Origin: a virus
Direction: 5' to 3' (one strand)
DNA length: 64,000 bases
IMG/VR virus record: IMGVR_UViG_3300036768_001863
Coordinates: 1-64,000 of that record
In this document: piece by piece, positions 16,651 through 25,035 of the stretch
Numbering within the stretch: the first letter of the stretch is position 1
Layout: each line of letters begins with the position of its first letter
Made by a program: the position numbers and the translations under genes
The notes under the pieces: generated by a model
The model's database searches: none
Seen by the model: only the letters and a program-made list of their open reading frames with translations
Told to the model about the DNA's origin: nothing

Positions 16651-17613
16651 TTACTCGCACTGGATGCAGCCCCGGTCATGGAGCCGGCTGCCAAGGACAA
16701 TGAGGTCGAACGTATTGACCGACTCGCGCAGGCGATCAACGAAGTCCTCCACGGTCGCTGCCTGCCGGTGGAGTCTTTCCAGGTCGCGCGTGATGCGCTC
16801 CAGGTCGTGGCAGTCGCAGCACGGCTGCGCGCACTTGTCCACCAGGCGGATGCCGTTGGCAATCGGCTCGACCTGGAGGCAGTCGGTGCCGACAATGTGA
16901 AAGTCGCCGGTGGGGGTCGGGCCGACTCCGTTGATGGTGCGGATGGGGTCGGTCACGGCGGCATCCCCCTCGCAGACGCATTCCTCGACCGTGCCCTCGC
17001 CGGAGATGGCATTGAAGCGGATGATTGGATCCTGTCCGGCGATGAGGACGGGGACGATCTGCATGTTCTGCCCGGCCTGAAGCTCCACGACCCCTTGCAG
17101 GGGCGGTGAGCGCTGGTCGCCGTTGACACAGACCAGCGCGGACACGCCGCGGATGATCGGCCGCACCGCGTCCGGCTCCAGCCGCGCGTTCTCCAGGGAG
17201 AAGGTCCAGAAGCCGGGCGGCTGCCCGTCGATGTTTTCCAGGCGGCCGATGACGACCTTGCCCACCGTGTCTGCGAACGGTTCGATGCCGCCCAGGACAT
17301 AGGCCGTGTTGCGCCGGTGGGCCTGCCGGGCGATGAGGGCCGTGGCCACGGGGACTGGCTCGGAGCCCGTCGCCGCCGGCTGGTAGCCGACGACCACGGA
17401 GTAGCCAGTGGCGTAGGCTCCCACGTGGCGGATGAAGAAGCGTCCGGGATCGACGTCCATGCCGGCATGCACGGGCAGGTCGAGTTCGACGATGAAGTCG
17501 TCCGGGATGGTGAAGCTGCCGGAATCGTCTATGCCGCTGGAGTCGTCCGTGAGCGGGTACTTGCGCTGCGCGTTGTGGTTGAGGAACTCCAGGTTCCAGA
17601 GGCCCAGTGACAC
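16651..17613 (-). CDS. YP-motif adhesin/fibre paralogue with CCxC module, 320 aa
   Basis: The start is GTG 17613 after GGGAGGG. The N-terminal motif is the clearest of the set (LEFLNHNAQRKYPLTDDSSG). The C-terminal third holds PIRTINGVGPTPTGDFHIVG, then DKCAQPCCDCHDLER, followed by a charged helix that could form a coiled-coil trimer stem. This N-motif plus ING/CCxC combination recurs in neighbouring genes, and I recall similar proteins in the tail regions of other large phages. Probable baseplate-attached appendage. Confidence 0.65.
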   Translation of the reverse strand: MSLGLWNLEFLNHNAQRKYPLTDDSSGIDDSGSFTIPDDFIVELDLPVHAGMDVDPGRFFIRHVGAYATGYSVVVGYQPAATGSEPVPVATALIARQAHRRNTAYVLGGIEPFADTVGKVVIGRLENIDGQPPGFWTFSLENARLEPDAVRPIIRGVSALVCVNGDQRSPPLQGVVELQAGQNMQIVPVLIAGQDPIIRFNAISGEGTVEECVCEGDAAVTDPIRTINGVGPTPTGDFHIVGTDCLQVEPIANGIRLVDKCAQPCCDCHDLERITRDLERLHRQAATVEDFVDRLRESVNTFDLIVLGSRLHDRGCIQCE

Positions 17614-17668
17614 GGTGGTCCCTCCCTGGCGCTGGCCATTCTGTTTCCTTGCTTCCTGGTCGCAGCGG

Positions 17669-19492
17669 TCAGCTGCCTGCCGTCACGATGCCGACCTGGC
17701 GGAGGATGCCGACCTCAGCCGGGAACCCGTCCGTGGCCAGGCGGCGCACCGTGAAGTAGACCGTTTCTCCCGGCGCCACGGGGAACGGCTCGCTTTCTGC
17801 TTCCACGTACTGGTTGGCAGTGGCCAGGACGCCCTGCGTGTTGCAGGTGACGGCAAACTCCTCGCTCCCTGTCGGTAGCGGCAGGGGGGCCGTCAGCCCG
17901 GCGGGCGGCCGGGGCACGCGGCGCGCGCTGAAGACGAGCTGGGGCAGCGTGCCGGCGGCCCGTGCCAGGACGCTGAAGCGCAGCCTCATCCGGGGCGCCG
18001 GCAGGGACAGGTCGCTGGGCACCTGGACCTTGGCCCGGTACTCCTCCTGCACACCCGGCCGGAAGCTGATGAACATGAGATCGTGGAAGTGTTCCTCCTC
18101 GGCGCCGGCCAGGCGGACCAGCTGGACCTCCAGCTCCTTCGTCTCCGCCGGCGTGACGGCGATGCCGACCAGCCCCTGGTAGACCTGCCGCTCGACGCCC
18201 TGGATGGTCCGCGGCACGGGCGGAACATTGGCAGCCAGCGTGACGTTGCCGGACAGGCCGTAGACTCCTTCCACCAGGGGTCCGCGCCGGAACTCGGCCG
18301 TTTCCGGGTCGAACTCCTTGAGGGCGTGGTGCCCGGCCGCGTTTTCGGCCACGGCCAGGTGGAGGTCCAGGAACAGTTCCAGGTGGCCCGTGCTGGCCGC
18401 GCGCTCCTCGCCGTAGCAGCGCACCTTGATCCGCTGGTCGCCCGAGTGTAGCGACAGCACGGACGTCGCGTCGGTGACGAAATTGGACCGCGTGAACCAC
18501 AGCGTCATGGCCATGTGCAGGCGCCGTGGGCATTCCGGCGTGACCGAGTCCGACAGGCTGTGGGAAACTCCGGTCTGGTAGTCGGTCGGCCAGGGCACGT
18601 CGCCGTGGCAGTCGGACAGCCACCAGATGCCGTGCCGGTCGAGCAGGCACAGGCCGTGCGGTCCGAGCGGCACGCCCGTGGCCCCCACCGTTGCGTCGAG
18701 GCCGCGGTCCCACTCCAGGTATGCCTGGTCGATAGGCTGCGGCGGCCAGGCGTGCTGCAACGCCGGCTCGGCAGCCAGGTTGTAGCCGAACACGGCGCCG
18801 GGAGGCGCCTTGCCGAGGAAGCTGGCATGGTCCGCGGGCAGCCAGCCGCGCAGGCTGGGGTCCGGGTCCGTGATGACGTGCCGTCCCCCTGGCGGGGGTG
18901 GGCTGGTGCTGCCGGCGGGGGCGCACACGAGGCGGAAGCAGTAGTGCGTGTGACGGTCCAGCGCGTCCACGAACCGTGGGGTCACGAACACCTTCCCGTC
19001 CGGCGTGGCGCGCAGGACAGGCACGGCGACGGGAGGCTGGTCCCGCGTCAGGGCGCCGGCCGCCCGGGCAGACAGGTAGTAGTCTCCCGGCTCCGCCGGC
19101 AGGGCTCCCTCGATGGCGGCGCTGATGTCCACGTCGTCCAGGCCAAAGAGCAGGATGTCGGCCAGGGTCGCGTTGATCTTGTCGGCAACGATGCCCCAGA
19201 CCCGGGCGGTGTCCGCGGCCCGCAGCCTGCCGGTGGCCGGGTCGGTTTCCGCCTGGGCCAGGCCGCGCTCGAAGCGGAACGTCTGGTGGTTGTACCAGAC
19301 GGCCATGCCCTGCTGGACCTCGGGCTCGACGCTCTGCCGCCGCGCGTAGACGGTCGATCCGGTGCCGGCCGCCTGGAGGACGTCCCAGAGGTAGCGGACG
19401 TTCTGGTCGATCTGGCGGAGCGGCCGGTTGATCCGGCCGGCCTGTACCGGGTCGCCTTCCCGGATGAGGCGTAGGAAGCTCTCGAAGGACAT
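17669..19492 (-). CDS. Large beta-rich tail fibre or baseplate appendage protein, 607 aa
   Basis: The start is set at ATG 19492 after GGGAGGAGGACAGG. The open frame extends to 20182 but that part is an off-frame reading of the preceding gene. The N-terminal helix (SFLRLIREGDPVQAGRINRP) is followed by domains rich in beta structure, Pro and Trp. A region around residues 190-320 mentions aromatic-rich loops typical of carbohydrate binding. No catalytic triad was recognised. It lies between the 219-aa virion protein and the YP-motif array, so a fibre or attachment role is likely. Confidence 0.6.
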   Translation of the reverse strand: MSFESFLRLIREGDPVQAGRINRPLRQIDQNVRYLWDVLQAAGTGSTVYARRQSVEPEVQQGMAVWYNHQTFRFERGLAQAETDPATGRLRAADTARVWGIVADKINATLADILLFGLDDVDISAAIEGALPAEPGDYYLSARAAGALTRDQPPVAVPVLRATPDGKVFVTPRFVDALDRHTHYCFRLVCAPAGSTSPPPPGGRHVITDPDPSLRGWLPADHASFLGKAPPGAVFGYNLAAEPALQHAWPPQPIDQAYLEWDRGLDATVGATGVPLGPHGLCLLDRHGIWWLSDCHGDVPWPTDYQTGVSHSLSDSVTPECPRRLHMAMTLWFTRSNFVTDATSVLSLHSGDQRIKVRCYGEERAASTGHLELFLDLHLAVAENAAGHHALKEFDPETAEFRRGPLVEGVYGLSGNVTLAANVPPVPRTIQGVERQVYQGLVGIAVTPAETKELEVQLVRLAGAEEEHFHDLMFISFRPGVQEEYRAKVQVPSDLSLPAPRMRLRFSVLARAAGTLPQLVFSARRVPRPPAGLTAPLPLPTGSEEFAVTCNTQGVLATANQYVEAESEPFPVAPGETVYFTVRRLATDGFPAEVGILRQVGIVTAGS

Positions 19493-19542
19493 CCTGTCCT
19501 CCTCCCTGGTTGGTCCAGCCCTCCGCTGCTCCCCTGGCCGCG

Positions 19543-20202
19543 TCAGGTGAGTTTCAGCCGCCATTCCACGCCGACCTGGGACGTCGGCAGCTTGGCCTGC
19601 TGGTCGCCAGCGCCGGCGTACCAGCGGCTCAGGACCAGGTCGCGGGTGGCGTCGTCCTTGTCCACGAAGGCGACCAGGGCGGCACCGAACACCTTGCTGT
19701 TGTTCACGTCGGAAAACGGCTTGCCGTGGGTGCCGACGAGGCCGGACGTCTGGGCAAAGAAGACCGGCATGTTCCCCTTGGGGAACTTGTCCGCGTCGGA
19801 CACCTCCAGGGTGCCGGCGATCAGGGGCACGCGGAGGTAATCGCGGTTGGGGCTGGTGCCCAGGTCGTTGTAGTAGTCGATGCCTTCTCCTGGCCCGCGC
19901 GTCACGACGGGTGGCGTCACGGGGTCGTCCGGGTCGGCCACGTTCTCGAACTCGATGTACATGCCGCCGATGCCGTACTGGTTGCCGCGGCGCAGCAGCA
20001 GGTTGCCGACGATGGCCCCCCACTCGTAGAGGACGTCGTTGTGCGTCCAGTCCGTGACGGGCAGCCATCCGGGCAGGACCAGGGAGGTAGGGCGCTGGAT
20101 GGTCCGGCCGTCGTCTTCCTGGTGCCAGACGCAGACCGGCCGGCCCGCGACGCGGTGCAGGCGGACCTCTCCCCGCGGACATGGCGCAGCTTCGACGGGC
20201 AT
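19543..20202 (-). CDS. Unknown virion-region protein, 219 aa
   Basis: The start is set at ATG 20202 after AAGGAGGG; the frame also opens upstream but overlaps the preceding gene. The protein is mixed alpha/beta with many aromatic residues and a Gly-rich stretch (RRGNQYGIGGMYIEFENV). There is no signal peptide or membrane segment. This kind of sequence, placed between baseplate and fibre genes, is seen as a small appendage or adaptor in large phages. Identification is by context only. Confidence 0.55.
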   Translation of the reverse strand: MPVEAAPCPRGEVRLHRVAGRPVCVWHQEDDGRTIQRPTSLVLPGWLPVTDWTHNDVLYEWGAIVGNLLLRRGNQYGIGGMYIEFENVADPDDPVTPPVVTRGPGEGIDYYNDLGTSPNRDYLRVPLIAGTLEVSDADKFPKGNMPVFFAQTSGLVGTHGKPFSDVNNSKVFGAALVAFVDKDDATRDLVLSRWYAGAGDQQAKLPTSQVGVEWRLKLT

Positions 20203-20218
20203 GGTGCCCTCCTTTTCT

Positions 20219-21766
20219 TCAGATGCAATGGCCGCCGACACGGACCAGACGGACCTCCTCTTCCAGGAACGTGTCTGCCGCGACCTCTTCCTCGCAGGTG
20301 CGTCCTAGAAAGTAGCGTACTTCCTCGCTGTAGCCCGGGGCTTCCTCGCTGCCCGGGCCTTCCATGATAATCTCGTCCGTGTCCGTTTCCAACTGCATCA
20401 GGAGGATGTAGGCCATGTGCGGCGGCAGCAGTTTGCGCAGGACGCGGACATGTCCCAGGCCCAGGTGGTGCGGCCCCTGCCGGCGCGGCCGCAGCTGGAT
20501 TACCAGCAGGTTGTTGCGGAACACGTTCTGGAGCAGGAAACCGAGGGCATTGACCTTCCTGGGAAGGGCCAGCGGTCCCGGGCGCATGTCCCGGGCCTCG
20601 GGCGGCCGCGTGTCCAGCAGCATGGCCAGGGTCTGTCCACGGGCGACCCCCGCCGCGTGTGTCATGCTCCAGAACCTTTCCACATCGGCCGGGTAGCCGC
20701 CAAGCTCAAAATACACGCGCGTTGGCGTCTCCGGCCCGTCGTCCTCCACGACCAGGTCCACCTCCTTGTTGGCGAAGACCACGTCCTGGTAATACCCCTC
20801 ATCCAGGAAGCCGCGCCCGACGGCCAGGGCCTTGATTTCAGGCGGCACCTGGCCGCGGTGGAACGTGAAGAAGCGCAGCGTGTCGGTCAGCGGCTGCCCG
20901 GGCGCCAACCAGTCGCCCACGCGCACCAGCACGGTGCTGTCCCGGTGGAAGGAGTAGGCGCGCCGGCTGGTCACGACCCACTGGTGCCGGCCGTCGCGGA
21001 AGATCAGCTCGACTACCTCGTCTCCCTCAGCCAGGGGCACGTCGCAGATGGCGCTGAGGGCTGCCTCCAGGCTGCGCTCCGTGGCCCCTTCCACCAGGCA
21101 GTCGAAGACGGCGTTGACCAGCGCCAGGGCCTGCGGCGTGGACGGCAGTTGCAAGCCGACGGCGTAGCCGTACTGCGTATGCACCGCGTCTCGGTCCCAG
21201 CCGCTGCGGTACAGCCAGAGGGTTGCCTCGCGGTCCTGGACGCGGCCGTCCACGTAGATTTCCCGCTGTCCCACGCGCTCGTCCGCGAAGGGGTCTTGCC
21301 GGAACCAGATGGCCCCGTTGTCCAGGAAGAAGTCCACGCCCCTGGACCAGGTGAGGCTGGGGGAGGTGATGCGGTTGCTGATGACCAGGACATCGGCCAG
21401 TCCGGCCGGCAGCGGCCAGACATGGTAGCGCGTGTCCAGGGGCTGGTCGTACACCAGCCCGTCCGCATACGTGAACTGGCCGTCGTGGCGGGCCAGGTTG
21501 GCCACGGTCCGGTTCTTCTCAGAGGCGCGCAGGCGCAGGCAGTACCAGTTGTCCGTGTGCAACAGGGGCAGCCGGGACCGGCTCAGGCTGGCCGCCAGGT
21601 GCAGGATGTCGTCGTGGGACTGCTGGGCGAGCTGGCCCCGCGCGTACAACATGCTTTCGACCAGGAAGTTTCCCGCGTAGATGCCGGACCAGAAGCCGCC
21701 TACCTGACGCAAAAGTACCTGGGCGTTGTCGAGGTCAGACGCGGGGAAGCGGAAACTGTCGCCCAT
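20219..21766 (-). CDS. Probable baseplate-associated structural protein, 515 aa
   Basis: ATG 21766, with only a weak ribosome binding site. It is the first gene after the terminator at 21815-21851, so it needs either its own promoter or read-through. The N-terminus (SDLDNAQVLLRQVGGFWSGIY) is followed by long helical and beta segments, with many Trp, Tyr and Arg. The C-terminus is acidic (TCEEEVAADTFLEEEVRLV). The length and position fit a baseplate wedge or tail-fibre attachment protein, but no specific family was recognised. Confidence 0.55.
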   Translation of the reverse strand: MGDSFRFPASDLDNAQVLLRQVGGFWSGIYAGNFLVESMLYARGQLAQQSHDDILHLAASLSRSRLPLLHTDNWYCLRLRASEKNRTVANLARHDGQFTYADGLVYDQPLDTRYHVWPLPAGLADVLVISNRITSPSLTWSRGVDFFLDNGAIWFRQDPFADERVGQREIYVDGRVQDREATLWLYRSGWDRDAVHTQYGYAVGLQLPSTPQALALVNAVFDCLVEGATERSLEAALSAICDVPLAEGDEVVELIFRDGRHQWVVTSRRAYSFHRDSTVLVRVGDWLAPGQPLTDTLRFFTFHRGQVPPEIKALAVGRGFLDEGYYQDVVFANKEVDLVVEDDGPETPTRVYFELGGYPADVERFWSMTHAAGVARGQTLAMLLDTRPPEARDMRPGPLALPRKVNALGFLLQNVFRNNLLVIQLRPRRQGPHHLGLGHVRVLRKLLPPHMAYILLMQLETDTDEIIMEGPGSEEAPGYSEEVRYFLGRTCEEEVAADTFLEEEVRLVRVGGHCI

Positions 21767-21814
21767 CGGTGAGGACCGTGTTACCTGGAGCCGGCCGTGA
21801 CCGGCAGGGGACGG

Positions 21815-21851
21815 AAAGAAAAAGGGCGGACGGTCCGTGGACCGCCCGCCC
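21815..21851 (-). terminator. Rho-independent terminator after the cytochrome/matrixin cassette
   Basis: The stem 21824-21836 with 21839-21851 is 12-13 bp and almost all G-C, with one G.U pair on the minus strand. The minus transcript then reads a U-rich run (TTTTTCTTTCC, 21823 downward). This is the clearest classical terminator in the window and follows the stop of the 230-aa secreted protein by about 42 bases. Confidence 0.85.
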
Positions 21852-21892
21852 GGTGCCCGTGGACAACGACGACGTCTGCTTCTGTCCGGTGG

Positions 21893-22585
21893 TCAATGAC
21901 AGCTCGGGCAGTCGGCTTGGCCCAGGCCCCGGCAGCCACGGTCGGAACGGTAGTTGACCTGCCGCTGCTGGCGAATGACCGCTTGCGGACGCTCCTGGAC
22001 GGTCACTCGCTCGATCACGCTGCGGAACTCCTGGTAGTTGGAGCCTTTCTCGCGCACCTGGTCCGAGCAGCAGCCGTCCGGGCAGGAAGCGGACCTGTCT
22101 TCCTGCTGTGTCACGTCAGCGGCCGGCGCCACGTAGCGGCGCTCGATCACCTCGGTGCGCACGGTCGCCGGGGCCGCGTAATAGTAGACCACGTTGTCTG
22201 GCACAAAGCGCACGTTGGCAGCGCTGTGGTTCGCAAAGCTGAACGTGTTCAGCTGGTTCAGCAGGCCGCGGGAGCGCCGGTCCACCAGCAGCTGCTCGCT
22301 GACGACGTGGCCAGGCACCACGTTGTTATGGACGACCAGTCTGCGCTGCCCGCTGCTGCTCACTGCGGCGGTCGCCGCGGCACCGCCTGTCGTGGTCACG
22401 CGGGTCGTGCTGCGCCGGCCAAACAGGGCGCCGAGCAGGCCGCCGCTCCGCTCCGTCTGGGTCACTGTCTGCTGCGTGTTGCCGCTGCGGACAGCTAAAG
22501 AATTGCCCCGTGCGGCCTGCGGGCCGCCGGTGCCTACCAGCAGGGCGGCTGCCGTGCCGACAAGGGCAACCAGGGACTTGGGCAT
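21893..22585 (-). CDS. Secreted protein ending in CxxCH, 230 aa
   Basis: The start is set at ATG 22585 after AAGGAGG. Residues 1-27 look like a Sec signal peptide (MPKSLVALVGTAAALLVG). The middle is low in cysteine and beta-rich. The end has a Cys cluster (ASCPDGCCSDQV) and the very last five residues are C226-P-S-C-H230, a c-type heme-binding pentapeptide at the extreme C-terminus. The protein is the third of three consecutive CxxCH proteins. It may be a periplasmic partner of the two cytochrome-like proteins. Heme attachment at a terminal motif is uncertain. Confidence 0.65.
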   Translation of the reverse strand: MPKSLVALVGTAAALLVGTGGPQAARGNSLAVRSGNTQQTVTQTERSGGLLGALFGRRSTTRVTTTGGAAATAAVSSSGQRRLVVHNNVVPGHVVSEQLLVDRRSRGLLNQLNTFSFANHSAANVRFVPDNVVYYYAAPATVRTEVIERRYVAPAADVTQQEDRSASCPDGCCSDQVREKGSNYQEFRSVIERVTVQERPQAVIRQQRQVNYRSDRGCRGLGQADCPSCH

Positions 22586-22632
22586 CGTTTGCCTCCTTCT
22601 GTCTGTGCGCTGGTTGGGGGATGGGTGAAGTG

Positions 22633-23322
22633 TCATTCTCCCTTGGACAGGGCATACTGGAGGAGCGTGGCCAGGTGTTTGGGCTCCATTGCCTTGGAAG
22701 CGTCGTTGGCAGCGGTCGGCGGCATCGTACCGCTGGATGCCATGCCGTAAATCTTCCAGCGCTTGTCACTGCTGTGCCGGGCCAGGACCAGGCCGCCGCT
22801 GCCGTCGTCCAGGACCAGGCGGAACTCCGTGCCGTTGGGACCGCTGGCGCGCCCGGACGCACCGTGGCAGCCAAGGCAGTTGGCACGTCCCTGGTATGCC
22901 GCGATGACCTGCTGCTGGAGTTCCAGAGGAGTCGCCGTGTCCGGCGCCAGGGACTGGGGCTTGTTGGGCTGCTGGGGCTGGTTGGTGGACTGTGGACGTG
23001 GCGCTGTCGGCTGCGGCACGTTACCGGACACCAGGGCGCGCAGCTCCTCTCGGATGACGTCGCGGATGTAGGCTTTCTCGCGGTACGCCTCTCCGATGGA
23101 GTAGTAGTACGGCTGGCCGTAGGCGTACACGGGCACGGCCCGCGAGTCCACGGGCACGGTTACGACATAGGGAGCGACGGCGATCTCCTGGGCAATGATC
23201 TTCTGCACGGGGTAGACCTGGGGTGCCGGCGCCGTGTAGGTGTGGGAGTAGTTGGAGCAAGGTACGCTCCGTTGGGGTTGCCCTGGCAGCAGTGCCAGGG
23301 CAAGGAACATGGCCGAGTGCAT
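22633..23322 (-). CDS. c-type cytochrome-like secreted protein, 229 aa
   Basis: ATG 23322 after AAAGGAGAG. A short hydrophobic N-terminus (FLALALLPG) could be a signal peptide. Residues about 20-140 are Pro/Gln/Tyr-rich and probably extended. The C-terminal domain is a mono-heme cytochrome c type: C149-L-G-C-H153 for covalent heme, then GTMPP with Met200 in the usual place of the axial ligand, and a final helix. It would act outside the cytoplasm in electron transfer. Such domains are common in planctomycetes and rare in phages. Confidence 0.8.
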   Translation of the reverse strand: MHSAMFLALALLPGQPQRSVPCSNYSHTYTAPAPQVYPVQKIIAQEIAVAPYVVTVPVDSRAVPVYAYGQPYYYSIGEAYREKAYIRDVIREELRALVSGNVPQPTAPRPQSTNQPQQPNKPQSLAPDTATPLELQQQVIAAYQGRANCLGCHGASGRASGPNGTEFRLVLDDGSGGLVLARHSSDKRWKIYGMASSGTMPPTAANDASKAMEPKHLATLLQYALSKGE

Positions 23323-23335
23323 CCTTGCTCTCCTT

Positions 23336-25012
23336 TCACTTGTCAGGGCGCATTTTCCCGCTTTTGCGGCGTTCGAGCAAGAGCAACCCGGACTCCTGGA
23401 AGCCGCCGCGCTCCCAGGTATGGCGCGGTACGGGCACGCCGGAGAGGGCCAGGCGTCCCAGGCGTCCTTTGGTGGACCCTTCCGGGTAGTCGGGCGTGCC
23501 AGGACCGTAGGCGAGGGCGTCGGACAGCTCCTGGGCGTCCGTGCCCAGCTCGCGCGCCGCCTGGTCCAGCGTGACGGGCTTGTTGTACCAGGCCCGGATT
23601 CGCTGGAAGCTCTGCACGCTCTCCTGCGGCGTCAGGCCCGTGCATTCACGGACGAACTCGGCATAGTTCTCCTGGTCCTGCTGGATCAGCTTCCGCATCT
23701 TCTGCTCTTGCAGGTGGAACTGGTTGATCCGCTCCATGCGGCCGGCGTCGTAGGCATAGAGCTTGAGCCCCTCGCGCAAAAGCAGGGGCATCTCGTTGCG
23801 GTAGCCCAGGATGCCGACGTCGTGGCAGTGGATGCAGGAGCGTGGCGTGAGCAGAACCGTGTTGTGCGGACCGGACGGGTCTCCCTTGACCAGGAACGGG
23901 TTGGCGAAGTCCACCCCTTTGCCCTGGCCGTCGCTGAGGAAGTAATACTGGGCGCCGCGCTCGTCCTGGAAGATGTGTTCTCCGGCGTCGAACTTCAGCG
24001 GGAAGGGGTTCTGCACGAAGTCCTGGTCCCCGGCCGTGCGGAAGACATCGAAAGTGCGCCAGTAAATTCCGATCTTGCTACGCACGCGCCAGACGATGCG
24101 GTTGTTGTAAGCCACGCCGGACATGCCCTGGTCGATCAGCCCTCCCTTGTCGGTCGGGAACTCCTTGAGGTGGTCGAACTCCACCAGCCAGGCCGACTCG
24201 AACTCGGCCGCCGTGCGCGGCGCCTCGCCCTTGACCTTCGTTTTGACCTTCTTGACGACCTCGACCTCCTCCTCGTGCGGCCGCACGCTACCGTCCGTGT
24301 AGCGGTAGTTCACGACCTTCTTTTCCTTCACCTTCTTCTCGACCACGCGGTCAAAGGTGGCATTGGCGTACAGCAGCTGGTAGTAGAACGCCTTGGGGTT
24401 GAAGATCTCTGCTCCCTTGGCGTTGATGAACTCGCCGTTGTCGAAGACGTACCACAGCCACCAGTCACCGCGCACGACGGGGTTGGCCCGCGTCTCGTGC
24501 CGCAGGTAGTTCAGCCCCTTGGCGGCGCTGGGGATGATCGGCTCGCGGTAGTACGGGTCTTCCGCGGAGATATTCTCCCAGACCTGTGGCGACCAGTTGA
24601 ACCAGCACAGGTCGATCCAGTAGATGCGGTTGTCCGTGTTGGGCACGGGCCGTGGCAGGTAAGTGATCGGCGTGCGCGCCGCGTCGTTGCACCCCTTGAA
24701 CAGGGCGCTGGTAGCCGCGGGCAAGAGCTGCCGTGGCACCTCGGCCAGGCTGAAGAAGCGGATGCGGCAACGGTCCTTGTCGTTGACCGTGGCCAGGAAC
24801 TCGGCGCAGCGCTCGAAGATCTGCTCTGGGCTCCAGGCCGGAAACTCGGGCGTCAGCCGGTTGCGCAGGCGCTCCAGGTGCGGGTCGGGCGGCTTCTCGG
24901 CCTGCTTTGCCGCGTTCGTTCCCTGGGCAGGGGCCGGTGGCGCTGCTCCTTCTTGCGCCAGTAAGGCAACGGCTACCGTCGCCAGGCCAAGGACAGCGAC
25001 CAGCTGGCGCAT
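23336..25012 (-). CDS. Secreted cytochrome-c-type domain protein, 558 aa
   Basis: The start is set at ATG 25012 after GGGAGGACC. The open frame extends to 25516, but that part is an off-frame reading of the matrixin gene. Residues 1-24 form a signal peptide (MRQLVAVLGLATVAVALLAQ). The body is rich in Trp, Tyr and charged residues. A single heme-c motif lies at C393-I-H-C-H397, followed by VGILGYRNEMPLLLREG. The C-terminal 100 residues are helical. The layout recalls large planctomycete secreted proteins with one cytochrome domain. The substrate or redox partner is unknown; the next gene encodes a small cytochrome that could accept electrons. Confidence 0.75.
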   Translation of the reverse strand: MRQLVAVLGLATVAVALLAQEGAAPPAPAQGTNAAKQAEKPPDPHLERLRNRLTPEFPAWSPEQIFERCAEFLATVNDKDRCRIRFFSLAEVPRQLLPAATSALFKGCNDAARTPITYLPRPVPNTDNRIYWIDLCWFNWSPQVWENISAEDPYYREPIIPSAAKGLNYLRHETRANPVVRGDWWLWYVFDNGEFINAKGAEIFNPKAFYYQLLYANATFDRVVEKKVKEKKVVNYRYTDGSVRPHEEEVEVVKKVKTKVKGEAPRTAAEFESAWLVEFDHLKEFPTDKGGLIDQGMSGVAYNNRIVWRVRSKIGIYWRTFDVFRTAGDQDFVQNPFPLKFDAGEHIFQDERGAQYYFLSDGQGKGVDFANPFLVKGDPSGPHNTVLLTPRSCIHCHDVGILGYRNEMPLLLREGLKLYAYDAGRMERINQFHLQEQKMRKLIQQDQENYAEFVRECTGLTPQESVQSFQRIRAWYNKPVTLDQAARELGTDAQELSDALAYGPGTPDYPEGSTKGRLGRLALSGVPVPRHTWERGGFQESGLLLLERRKSGKMRPDK

Positions 25013-25035
25013 GCGTGGTCCTCCCTGCTGCCTTC

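Noticed and set aside
19493-20182. N-terminal 230-residue extension of the 607-aa fibre protein
   Set aside because: The extension is an off-frame reading of the upstream 219-aa gene (Arg/Pro/Ala-rich), and a strong ribosome binding site lies just before ATG 19492.
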